From contig JAAWUC010000012.1 in assembly GCA_022804995.1 (NCBI GenBank), positions 1 through 32,501 of the forward strand: a DNA stretch of 32,501 bases. The letters run 5' to 3'. The notes beneath the pieces are model-generated. The model saw only the letters and a list, made by a program, of their open reading frames with translations, made no database searches and was not told the origin of the DNA. The stretch comes from Oscillospiraceae bacterium. Lineage in GTDB: Bacteria > Bacillota > Clostridia > Oscillospirales > Oscillospiraceae. Positions 1-7,060 of this stretch are shown here, piece by piece (the first letter of the stretch is position 1; each line of letters begins with the position of its first letter). The position numbers were made by a program, and so were the translations under genes.

Positions 1-33
1 TTCCCGGCTGATATCGCTTGGATATTGTCGCAT
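1..33 (-). CDS. IS5-like transposase, N-terminal 11 codons only
   Basis: Reading the minus strand, an ATG at 33 opens a frame that runs off the window edge and begins MRQYPSDISRE. From memory, this start is typical of IS5-family transposases of Firmicutes, which begin M(R/K)xYPSDI(S/T)REQF. An AGGAG ribosome binding site lies 10 bases upstream (44-48), and a consensus promoter lies further upstream at 63-91. The insertion sequence would extend left of the window, with its end somewhere around 90-112, next to the stop codon of the neighbouring membrane-protein gene. Only 11 residues are visible, so the family is a recognition from a short string and not a proof. Confidence 0.55.
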   Translation of the reverse strand, partial: MRQYPSDISRE

Positions 34-62
34 TCGCCCTCATCTCCTGCCTGTTTTCCCTT

Positions 63-91
63 ATTATCTGCTTTTCCTTCTCGTTTGTCAA
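63..91 (-). promoter_or_regulatory. Sigma-A-type promoter for the transposase
   Basis: On the minus strand a TTGACA -35 box (86-91) and a GATAAT -10 box (63-68) are separated by 17 bases, with the AGGAG and ATG of the transposase start downstream. This is near-consensus spacing and sequence. Confidence 0.55.
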
Positions 92-109
92 AAAATTTTA
101 AACAGGCTC

Positions 110-637
110 TTAGACCTTTTTCCGTACGATCACCGTCCAAATAAGCAATCCAGCACCAAAAGCCACCCAAACTATCACCCCATAAGAAGAAAAAAACAAA
201 CGCCAATGGAAATACTCTTGAACGAGTGTGTTTTCTTCGATGAGAAAATGGCTATAATTTACAATTGTCACCGGAAGGTCAACATACATGGAGCGAATTG
301 CCGTTGAGTATCGTAGTATATTGGGGTGAAGCGTTTTTACGCCATTTGGGGAAATTCTATATCGATCGGAAAAAATGCTTTTTTCTAAAGTTATAACTTG
401 GATCGAGTGATTCTTTGATTCTAACAAAAGCACGATGGTATTGTACTCATGTATAGAATCAATAATTCGACAATCAATAAAATCGTCGTGGACTAATTCA
501 AGCGATAATTCCGATACTGGGGGGCTGATACGACTGAATATGCTTGCATCAAGAAAAATTGTGATTAACACCCCTAGAAAGGTGGAAACAGAAATCAGTA
601 CAATGCCTTTTTTGATCTCACTTTTTTGTATTTTCAT
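110..637 (-). CDS. Two-helix membrane protein, unknown function
   Basis: A 175-residue protein with an N-terminal membrane helix (about residues 10-30) and a C-terminal helix (about 150-170) ending in RKKV. The roughly 120 residues between them would be extracellular. I do not recognise the family. It starts 18 bases after the stop of the secreted-protein gene 656-1507 and is probably co-transcribed with it, but no clear ribosome binding site precedes its ATG. The gene is AT-rich like its upstream partner. Its 3' end abuts the presumed insertion sequence at the left edge, so the C-terminus could have been altered by insertion, although the helix followed by basic residues looks like a natural end. 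Pairing with a secreted hydrophobic protein would fit an immunity or anchoring role; that is inference only. Confidence 0.6.
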   Translation of the reverse strand: MKIQKSEIKKGIVLISVSTFLGVLITIFLDASIFSRISPPVSELSLELVHDDFIDCRIIDSIHEYNTIVLLLESKNHSIQVITLEKSIFSDRYRISPNGVKTLHPNILRYSTAIRSMYVDLPVTIVNYSHFLIEENTLVQEYFHWRLFFSSYGVIVWVAFGAGLLIWTVIVRKKV

Positions 638-655
638 TATGAATTATCGTTTATT

Positions 656-1507
656 TTAAGTACGTGACCAAGATTCAACACGATAATTATCATACTGCCA
701 GAGATGCCCCATCACAGTATCACTAAGTTCTTTGGTCTTCCAACAACTATCCGGAATCATCCCATCCCAATACTCGTTACCAATTCGGTCGCTGTCTTCA
801 TCTGTGATATAGTAGTAATAACTAGTCAATGTGTTTGTATTTCTGGGATTATCAATGTCTTTGAATGTAAAAATATATTTTGTTCTCTCGCTACTGAGTG
901 GAATAGTGCTTTTTGTCAGATAAAATCCAGCAGCAGACGCTCCAAACCCAAATAATGCCTTGATTCCAGCGGCGAGATTAGCCGCAAAGGCTTCTGGCAC
1001 ACTCATAAGTGTTATAATCATTCCTATCAAAGTTGCCAAGTCATAAAGAGTGCCTGGTATCGTTTCTAATTCATAAATCGTAGAAGTTGGAACTGAATCA
1101 TACGAATAGGAAACCTCTGCTCTGCATATCCCAGCAGAGTCGTAGGCAGCATACTTGTAAGTAATTGTTCCAAGCTGGACTGTATACCGGGAGTACGGTT
1201 GAGGTGATATAATGACACTTTTGTTTCCAAGAACTTCTATTTTTTCAATTTTACCACCGGCATTTTCAACAACGAGGGGCTCCATTGATCCAGGCCGCGC
1301 CGTAACGTTTTTCTGCCATTTTCCGTATTCATATTGCTGAAGGGTAATTGTTCCGTCAGGGTTGTGGATTGAATAAATTCTTGTATTTTCTGATTCGTAC
1401 ACTAGCTCTCCGCTTTGTCCTAAGTCCTGGGCATATGCAGGCGGACACAAAGAAGCCAAAAATGACAATGTTAATATTAGAGATAGCACAGATTTCAAGT
1501 TTTTCAT
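656..1507 (-). CDS. Secreted protein with internal hydrophobic hairpin, unknown function
   Basis: A 283-residue protein with a clear signal peptide cleaved near AYA-QD (about residue 26). A beta-rich region follows (about 30-145). Then comes a strongly hydrophobic, Gly/Ala-rich stretch (about 150-200) able to form a membrane-inserting helical hairpin, and a polar Tyr-rich C-terminus. The ATG is preceded by GGAGG at 7-base spacing. The layout is reminiscent of large secreted bacteriocin-like proteins (the geobacillin-26 type came to mind), but no signature motif was verified. It lies 24 bases after the solute-binding lipoprotein gene and directly ahead of the two-helix membrane protein, so the three may be one transcript. 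Its base composition is clearly AT-richer than that of the lipoprotein gene. Confidence 0.65.
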   Translation of the reverse strand: MKNLKSVLSLILTLSFLASLCPPAYAQDLGQSGELVYESENTRIYSIHNPDGTITLQQYEYGKWQKNVTARPGSMEPLVVENAGGKIEKIEVLGNKSVIISPQPYSRYTVQLGTITYKYAAYDSAGICRAEVSYSYDSVPTSTIYELETIPGTLYDLATLIGMIITLMSVPEAFAANLAAGIKALFGFGASAAGFYLTKSTIPLSSERTKYIFTFKDIDNPRNTNTLTSYYYYITDEDSDRIGNEYWDGMIPDSCWKTKELSDTVMGHLWQYDNYRVESWSRT

Positions 1508-1531
1508 TTTGTAACCTCCATTATATTTGCT

Positions 1532-3808
1532 TCATCGTTGTTCACCAAGATACAAATTGACCTGCTTCTGGATCAGCTCCACCGTCTCCTCCAGCGATTT
1601 ATCCCCGGCCAGGAAGGGTCCGCACTGCTCCTCCACTATGCCATAAATCGCATCGTCGAACAGCTCCATGCGCTCTATGCTGCTGTAGAAGTCCAAAAAC
1701 CGCTGATAGTCCTCCTCTGTCAACGGCGGAAGCGTGATTTCAACGGAGCTGAATACATTGGGGCTGAACTCCTTTTCGTTTTCCCCGGATACAGCGGCCA
1801 GCAGCTCAAGATCGGACCGGTTTACAGGGAGCTCTACCATCCCCTCTCGGAACGGACAGTCCGATTCATCCTTATACTTCGGCAGAAATATTTCCCGGAT
1901 GAATTCCCAGGCCGCCTCCTTGTCTTGGCAGACGGAGGTCATCGCCACCCGGGTATTCCCTGCGCTGAAGCTGCTGCCCACGCTGCCGTCCTCCACCGGG
2001 AAGCCCACAAGGGCGGCGCGTCCGCCGGAAATGGCTCCATACACCGCGTCGAGCTCCTGGAAGGCGTCCACACTGTCGAGCAGCTGGTAGGACAGCATTT
2101 GCAGCCCGCTTTCCCACCGGCGGCACATCTCCATATTGACAGCGTCCGAGTCGTTCCAGTTAAATTCCGCCGGAAAGCTGTCCACAAACGCCAGCGCGTT
2201 CCGGAACTCCCCGCTGTCGAAGGAGCAGGTCCCGGCCCCCCAGTCCACATAGCTGTCCAGGCTCATGGCCAGGACATAGTACAGAATAGACTCCTTGGTG
2301 TAGAAGTACTCCATCATCGTGGCTTCCTCCGGCAGGGAGTCCAGCGCCTCCCGGAGGTCCGCCAAGGACCAGCTGGCCCGGTCTCCCACCACGTTCTCCG
2401 CACCCGCCAGGGTCTGGATGCGCACAGAGTCAAAGGCCATATAGAGTCCGCCATCTACCTCCGCGGCCCGCAGCGGCGCTTCCATCACCGCTCCCCGGCC
2501 CAGCTGAGGATCGTTCTCGATCCAGGGCCACAGGTCCTCCAGGTATCCCCGCTCCGCCAGCTGGCAGTAGGGCGGACGGCCTCCGACGAGATCCCCCATT
2601 TGCAGAATATCGGGCACAGCTCCGGCGGCCATCTCTACCAACAGCTTATCCAGGCCACTGCCGCCGTCCTGGTCATAGATGGAGTAGTCCTTCACCTCAA
2701 GCTGTACATCCGTGTGCGTGCGGTTGAAGCGGCTGACCGCCTCCCAGTCTACGCTCTCCGGCCTCAGAACGGCGTAGGTCAGGATAATTGTCTCCGGCGC
2801 GGCGGAGCTCTCCTGCGGGGACAAGACCGCCGCCTCCACCGTGCCGTCCCGCGTCAGAAGCAGCAGCACCCGCCCATCTGCCAGAGGGGTGCAGTAAAAG
2901 ATACTGCCTGGATGGAAGCGGCTCTTATCCCAGCCGGTGATGATTTCGGGCTCTCCAGCGGCTGCATTCCAGCCATACAGGGCATCCTCTCCGCTGAAGC
3001 AAAACAGCCAGCCGCCTCCGCCGGGCCAGACTATTTCCGCGTGGCTGGGGAGGCTGTACGCCTCCCCCCAGCCGCGTTTGTCCGGGTCCACAGTCTGCAG
3101 GGTCTGCTCGCTCAGGACGGCTACAGCGCCGTTTCCCAATGTCACAAAGCGGCCCCGCGCTTCCTCCCCCTCCAAGGTGAACAGCAGCTCCCCAGCGCTG
3201 TCCAAAACCCGCAGCTCTTCCTGTGCCAGAACATACCGGTTTCCGTCCCGGTCCACGGAGAAGCTCTGGAACTCGCCCAGCTCCAGACGCTGTATCTCGC
3301 CGCCGTTCCGGTCCAGCTGCCGCAGGCTGTCCACGCTCCCGCCGCCGGTGCGGAAGTCCTCCCTGCGCTGGCTCTCCTCGTCGAAGCCCTCCGGCAGATC
3401 GTAGAAGCTGTAGGCCCCCTTCTCCTGGACCCACAGGGAGCCGTCCGCCCCAACATAGAGAGCGCTGGGGTAGACGCCGCCCTCCGCTCCCTCTGGAAGC
3501 GGGACGGGGGCGTAGTCCGTCAGCTCCTCCGCATCCTCGTTGTCCAGGGACAGGCGCAGCAGATGGAATTCCCTGCCCTGTTCCGCAGCGCGTCCGCACA
3601 GGATGTAGGCGTTTTCCTGAGCGGCGCCGCACCCCAGCGGCTGATCAAGCTCCCCTCCCAGCTCCAGGAAGGACGGCGTCCAGCACAGCGAGTTGCTTAT
3701 ATCTGCAATTTTGACATTGTTCTGGCTATTACAGGCCGAAAGCGCAAAGATAATGAACAGCATTTGAGGAAATAATATGACTAACGGGATCTTTCTGCGT
3801 AGTGCCAT
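1532..3808 (-). CDS. Extracellular solute-binding lipoprotein with N-terminal propeller-like region
   Basis: A 758-residue lipoprotein. A hydrophobic signal segment ends in the lipobox LSAC at residues 23-26, so Cys26 would be lipidated and the protein held on the outer face of the membrane. Residues about 50-330 show repeating short beta-strand units (phrases such as DGSLWVQEKG and DRDGNRYVLA), suggesting a beta-propeller-like domain. From about 335 (PETIILTYAV) to the end it resembles family-1 ABC solute-binding proteins, including a typical IxxFNxxH-like segment and late hinge regions. No permease or ATPase gene is adjacent, so it is an orphan binding protein; the ligand is unknown. GAGGTG lies 4 bases before the ATG. 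The gene is much richer in GC than both neighbours, which suggests a separate origin. Confidence 0.8.
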   Translation of the reverse strand: MALRRKIPLVILFPQMLFIIFALSACNSQNNVKIADISNSLCWTPSFLELGGELDQPLGCGAAQENAYILCGRAAEQGREFHLLRLSLDNEDAEELTDYAPVPLPEGAEGGVYPSALYVGADGSLWVQEKGAYSFYDLPEGFDEESQRREDFRTGGGSVDSLRQLDRNGGEIQRLELGEFQSFSVDRDGNRYVLAQEELRVLDSAGELLFTLEGEEARGRFVTLGNGAVAVLSEQTLQTVDPDKRGWGEAYSLPSHAEIVWPGGGGWLFCFSGEDALYGWNAAAGEPEIITGWDKSRFHPGSIFYCTPLADGRVLLLLTRDGTVEAAVLSPQESSAAPETIILTYAVLRPESVDWEAVSRFNRTHTDVQLEVKDYSIYDQDGGSGLDKLLVEMAAGAVPDILQMGDLVGGRPPYCQLAERGYLEDLWPWIENDPQLGRGAVMEAPLRAAEVDGGLYMAFDSVRIQTLAGAENVVGDRASWSLADLREALDSLPEEATMMEYFYTKESILYYVLAMSLDSYVDWGAGTCSFDSGEFRNALAFVDSFPAEFNWNDSDAVNMEMCRRWESGLQMLSYQLLDSVDAFQELDAVYGAISGGRAALVGFPVEDGSVGSSFSAGNTRVAMTSVCQDKEAAWEFIREIFLPKYKDESDCPFREGMVELPVNRSDLELLAAVSGENEKEFSPNVFSSVEITLPPLTEEDYQRFLDFYSSIERMELFDDAIYGIVEEQCGPFLAGDKSLEETVELIQKQVNLYLGEQR

Positions 3809-3863
3809 GTTTCACCTCAGAATCGGTTGGTTGTTTAAATACTCGCCGTATTCTTCCTGTAAG

Positions 3864-4205
3864 TTAATATCTGGAACTGAAGGTCACGCAATACCTGTAA
3901 GTTGCGCCATCCCTTGAAAACACGCCGCAATTCGAGCAGTCCCATGTTTGTACAATCGTCTCGTCACAATGAGTATGCACCTTGGGGCTGGAGCCGAGTG
4001 GACATGCAGCATCGCTACGACGGAGGCCGAATTCCGAACGGTCTGTGCATTTGGCCATCTCCGCACACTTGGGACAGTACCCCCACAGAGCATACGGGGC
4101 AATCTCTTCATCGGTAATTTCGACTGCCATAGCCGGCAAGGCCAAAGTTGTCAGCGACAAAATCAGCGCCAGAGCAATGGCCAATAATCTTTTGACTGCA
4201 TTCAT
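3864..4205 (-). CDS. Small secreted cysteine-rich protein, unknown function
   Basis: A 113-residue protein with a signal peptide (MNAVKRLLAIALALILSL onwards, cleaved near AMA-VE). The mature part holds paired cysteines: CPKC, CSNC, plus several single Cys and an HxHC, resembling a zinc-ribbon or disulfide-rich fold. The start at 4205 is preferred over an in-frame ATG at 4238 because it gives a clean signal peptide and has GGAAGAAG upstream. It heads the minus-strand group that continues into the lipoprotein gene 55 bases later, and it lies divergent to the Xre/sigma operon. The family is not recognised. Confidence 0.6.
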   Translation of the reverse strand: MNAVKRLLAIALALILSLTTLALPAMAVEITDEEIAPYALWGYCPKCAEMAKCTDRSEFGLRRSDAACPLGSSPKVHTHCDETIVQTWDCSNCGVFSRDGATYRYCVTFSSRY

Positions 4206-4466
4206 AGTAATGTTCTTCTTCCAATCATCAAGATTCAATAACGCACTTAGATGTGTCTGGGTACACTGGACACTTATTTATTTGCCTATCATAAATAATC
4301 ACCCGCCTTTATTTTGACTAGCTCCATAATTAAGAGGATACTGGAATGCCTCTAATTATATATGTCTTCAAAAAACAAAATCTGACATTTCCATCCAAAA
4401 CTTTCTTAATTTTTTAAGGGTATATGTATGGATATAACAGAGCAACACAATCCTACATACTATTTA

Positions 4467-4496
4467 TTGACAAAATCTTCTACAAAATGATATGAT
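4467..4496 (+). promoter_or_regulatory. Sigma-A-type promoter of the Xre/sigma operon
   Basis: Perfect -35 TTGACA (4467-4472), 18-base spacer, and -10 TATGAT (4491-4496). It reads toward the Xre regulator whose ATG is at 4659. Confidence 0.7.
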
Positions 4497-4564
4497 ACCC
4501 CCATAATCAACATTTAATTAACGTTCTTTAAACTTAATATAGATAAAATGATATCTGTAAGAAA

Positions 4565-4583
4565 ATTTGTCTATTGGACAAAT
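4565..4583. repeat. Short inverted repeat, possible operator
   Basis: ATTTGTC and GACAAAT are separated by five bases (tattg). The repeat lies between the promoter and the start of the Xre gene, a plausible binding site for autoregulation. That role is inference from position. Confidence 0.35.
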
Positions 4584-4658
4584 AAAATATCCCCAACAGG
4601 CTGTTTATTCCCCCTCTTGTAAGCAATATAATTTTCAGAGAAGAGAGGAGGATTAGAA

Positions 4659-5027
4659 ATGAAAAAGAATGATTTTGATCGCTTAATTGGGGAGAATATC
4701 CGTCAATACCGTGAAAAAGCTTATCTGGCACAGGCGCAGCTCGCCGAAAAGATTGGAGTTGGCGTGTCATTTATATCGCGGATTGAGCGAGGTGAAAAAT
4801 CTATGAAGCTACAAACCCTCCACTCCATTGCTGGTGCGTTAGATGCCAGCTGTGATGCACTGCTTCAACCTGAAATCACAGTCGATCCGCATATTACCAC
4901 TATAGTTTGTATGCTAAAAGACCAATCTCCTTCTTATATGGAAGGCATTGAAGCAATGATACGGACATGCGACAAACATTTTAAAGCAAAATATGATCTC
5001 CCACTTAATATAGAAAAAATGACATAG
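4659..5027 (+). CDS. Xre-family transcriptional regulator
   Basis: A 122-residue protein. Residues about 8-65 form a Cro/C1-type helix-turn-helix: IGENIRQYREKAYLAQAQLA, then a recognition-helix region with SFISRIERGEKS, the classic Xre signature. The C-terminal part (about 80-122) is a short helical region, possibly for dimerisation. The ATG has a strong AGAGGAGG site upstream. It is the first gene of a plus-strand operon with a sigma factor, a DUF4367 membrane protein and a secreted protein, and its stop is only a few bases before the sigma-factor start. It probably controls its own operon and perhaps the divergent secreted-protein genes. Confidence 0.85.
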   Translation: MKKNDFDRLIGENIRQYREKAYLAQAQLAEKIGVGVSFISRIERGEKSMKLQTLHSIAGALDASCDALLQPEITVDPHITTIVCMLKDQSPSYMEGIEAMIRTCDKHFKAKYDLPLNIEKMT

Positions 5028-5036
5028 GTGATGATA

Positions 5037-5567
5037 ATGCTTCCTGAGCAGGATAAGTTAATTAATCAGCTTTATAGAAATAACTTCTGCAAGTTGAAGC
5101 GATATGCGCAAATGTTTGTGCATTCAACACAGGCCGAGGAAATCGTTCAGGATGTCTTTCATGAGGCGGTTGAAAAAGTGGATCAGCTTTCCACCCATGA
5201 AAATCCAGATGGCTGGCTAATGCAAGTATTAAAAAACAAGATCCGCAACTATCAAAGAGCAACACAAAGAGACTTGCTGCGGTTAATCTCAATTGACAGT
5301 GAAGCTGCGTTGCAGATTCCCACACAAGGGAATGTGGACGACAGATTGCAAGAAGAGGAGACTGTAGTTCTGGCTATCCAAAAAATCAGATCGACGCTTA
5401 CCGAACAAGAATTGTACCAATTAAAGCGGGTTATATATGATAACGCCAGTCATAAAGAATTAGCTTCTGAGTTAGGCATTTCTATTTGGACGAGCCAAAA
5501 AAGATTGGAGCGCGCAAGAGGCAAACTGGCGAGGTTGTTTCCAAGACGTCGAAAAGAAAAGTATTAA
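5037..5567 (+). CDS. ECF-type RNA polymerase sigma factor (sigma-70 family)
   Basis: About 176 residues. The N-terminal half matches sigma region 2 (AEEIVQDVFHEAVEKVDQL and NPDGWLMQVLKNKIRNY). The C-terminal half matches region 4 with a helix-turn-helix (LTEQELYQLKRV, HKELASELGISIWTSQKRLE). GTG at 5028 and ATGs at 5031 and 5037 are all possible starts; 5037 is chosen because AGGTG lies about 7 bases upstream. The gene directly follows the Xre gene and is probably translationally coupled. The next gene encodes a one-helix membrane protein, the usual arrangement for a sigma factor and its membrane-bound anti-sigma factor. Its targets are not visible here. Confidence 0.85.
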   Translation: MLPEQDKLINQLYRNNFCKLKRYAQMFVHSTQAEEIVQDVFHEAVEKVDQLSTHENPDGWLMQVLKNKIRNYQRATQRDLLRLISIDSEAALQIPTQGNVDDRLQEEETVVLAIQKIRSTLTEQELYQLKRVIYDNASHKELASELGISIWTSQKRLERARGKLARLFPRRRKEKY

Positions 5568-5627
5568 ATTATAGGAGTTTGTGTCATATTTCGGAAAATG
5601 CGGACATACTATAGGGGGAGGCGTTCA

Positions 5628-6542
5628 ATGGAGAACTCAGAAAATATCCAAAGCTATACCGCTTTAGACCACCTTAGCACGCACCAGTTAGAAGAGCTTT
5701 TGCGTAATGATCTAGCTATATCGGAGAGCTGCAGCGTTGAAATGGTAAATTATATAATGGGGGTGATCGAAAAGCGCGAAAAAAACACTTCGGAAAACCG
5801 GAAGGAAATAGAACGGGCATGGCAGGAATTTCAAGAATTGTATAATACTCCCGAGGGCGAAGGAAGCTCTCTTTATCCTGCAGAAGAGATGGAGGCAACT
5901 GCTGATAACTTGGACAACCAGCATATAAAGATTCCGCTCTTTACAGCTTCCAAGCATTATCACCTTCGCCGAACTTTGCTTGCGTCAGCGGTAATTGCCA
6001 TTGTGGTTTTTTTTCTAGTTCCTCCAGCTCTCGGATACAATGGCCTCAGGGAGATGATTGGAAAGTGGACAAATGCTGTGTTTCATTTTGAAGATTTATA
6101 TGTATCCGACAGCTTCCAGCCAGATGCAGATATCGAAACAGCTTCAAATATGGTGGAGAAAGAATATTTCACGCTTGAAGAAGCATTATCAGACTATGGA
6201 TTAACTGAAGCAATGGTACCTACGAGGATTCCGGAGGGTTTCGTACTGCAAGATGTCTCGGTTTTTGAACAATCGGAATGGGGTGAAATAGAGTTTTCAG
6301 CCTTGTTCAAAAAAGGAGATAGTTCCCTTGTAATTTCAATGATTTATCACGATACACCGGAATCATTTAATTATGAAAAGGATCCAACAGCGGTTGAAAT
6401 CTATACTGTGAACGGGACTGCTTTTTATTTTTTTGACAATTTAAGCAAAAAAGCTGTCACATGGTACAAAGGTTGCTTCGAATATTCCATTTCAGGAGAG
6501 GTTTCCATAGAAAGTCTAAAAGCCATAATTAACTCAATATGA
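5628..6542 (+). CDS. DUF4367-type membrane protein, probable anti-sigma factor
   Basis: A 304-residue protein. A cytoplasmic charged N-terminus (about 1-110) is followed by one membrane helix (about 118-140, LLASAVIAIVVFFLV) and an extracellular region. That region contains TRIPEGFVLQDVSVFEQSEW and later beta strands typical of DUF4367 domains, known as the outer part of anti-sigma-like proteins in Clostridia. The start at 5628 is chosen over an in-frame ATG at 5598 because GGGGGAGG lies 6 bases upstream. It follows the sigma-factor gene by 60 bases and overlaps the region of the next gene's start. It likely holds the sigma factor inactive until an envelope signal arrives (inference from family and context). 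Confidence 0.75.
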   Translation: MENSENIQSYTALDHLSTHQLEELLRNDLAISESCSVEMVNYIMGVIEKREKNTSENRKEIERAWQEFQELYNTPEGEGSSLYPAEEMEATADNLDNQHIKIPLFTASKHYHLRRTLLASAVIAIVVFFLVPPALGYNGLREMIGKWTNAVFHFEDLYVSDSFQPDADIETASNMVEKEYFTLEEALSDYGLTEAMVPTRIPEGFVLQDVSVFEQSEWGEIEFSALFKKGDSSLVISMIYHDTPESFNYEKDPTAVEIYTVNGTAFYFFDNLSKKAVTWYKGCFEYSISGEVSIESLKAIINSI

Positions 6543-6556
6543 AAGGGATTGACGCG

Positions 6557-6976
6557 ATGAAGAGAAAAAGTTTCTGCCTTGTATTAGTGGGTATGTTATT
6601 TGCTGCCTATTTTGTTGTACCTGTGTCTGCCATCTCAACAAGGGCAAGCGCACAGATTATGAGGTACAGCACAGATGCTAAAGCTGTTGGAAATGGTAGA
6701 ATTGCAATGAAATTCTCTATTCTTGGAACAGATATTATGGACACTATCGGTGCCAAACGGATTCAAATTTACTCCCAGGTTGGAGGTCGATGGGTAATTA
6801 CGGAGATTTATAGCCAAGATGATGCAGGAATGTCTGATACTGACACCTATACCTACGCTAATACTGTCTATTACGATGGAACAAGTGGTACATATTACAA
6901 AATAGTGATTACAGTTTTCGCTGAAGACGATGCTGGTTCCGACTCGCGAACAGAAACACATTACGTTACAGCCTGA
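6557..6976 (+). CDS. Small secreted protein (possibly DUF6147-like)
   Basis: A 139-residue protein with a signal peptide (MKRKSFCLVLVGMLFAAYFV, cleaved near VSA-IS). The mature domain of about 115 residues is beta-rich with many Thr, Tyr and Asp residues (DTDTYTYANTVYYDG; TYYKIVITVFAEDDAG). It looks like a small all-beta surface domain. The start at 6557 has AAAGGG upstream at 9 bases; an ATG at 6539 overlaps the previous stop. It is the last gene of the Xre/sigma operon and is followed by a strong hairpin terminator. The family resemblance is tentative and the function unknown. It could be the secreted output of the sigma-factor circuit. Confidence 0.6.
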   Translation: MKRKSFCLVLVGMLFAAYFVVPVSAISTRASAQIMRYSTDAKAVGNGRIAMKFSILGTDIMDTIGAKRIQIYSQVGGRWVITEIYSQDDAGMSDTDTYTYANTVYYDGTSGTYYKIVITVFAEDDAGSDSRTETHYVTA

Positions 6977-7022
6977 TTATTTTCGCCGCATTTGCCAGCT
7001 AATCTTGTAATCTTAAAATGAT

Positions 7023-7059
7023 GAGAAGGCCCCGCACAGTTGACGTGCGGGGCCTTCTC
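7023..7059. terminator. Bidirectional terminator hairpin
   Basis: A perfect 15-bp GC-rich stem (7023-7037 with 7045-7059) with a 7-base loop lies between converging genes. The T-run is weak on both sides (CATTTT on the minus strand), but stem strength and position make it the shared terminator of the plus-strand secreted-protein operon and the minus-strand conjugation operon. Confidence 0.75.
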
Positions 7060-7060
7060 G

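Larger units (their letters stand above)
4206..4658. promoter_or_regulatory. AT-rich divergent intergenic region
   Basis: These 450 bases separate the minus-strand cysteine-rich protein gene from the plus-strand regulator operon and contain no convincing gene. They hold a consensus plus-strand promoter at 4467-4496, a small inverted repeat at 4565-4583, and a minus-strand TATGAT-like -10 near 4275 without a clear -35. The transcription leader before the Xre gene would be about 150 bases. Confidence 0.55.

Noticed and set aside
12-101. Short plus-strand hydrophobic frame at the left edge
   Set aside because: It begins after a stop at 9-11, has no start with a ribosome binding site, and lies opposite the transposase promoter.
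1538-3775. Long plus-strand open frame (about 745 codons) opposite the solute-binding lipoprotein
   Set aside because: It has no signal, no ribosome binding site and no recognisable motif, and its Arg/Pro/His/Gln-rich product is typical of the antisense of a GC-rich gene. The minus strand gives a clear lipobox and binding-protein domain.
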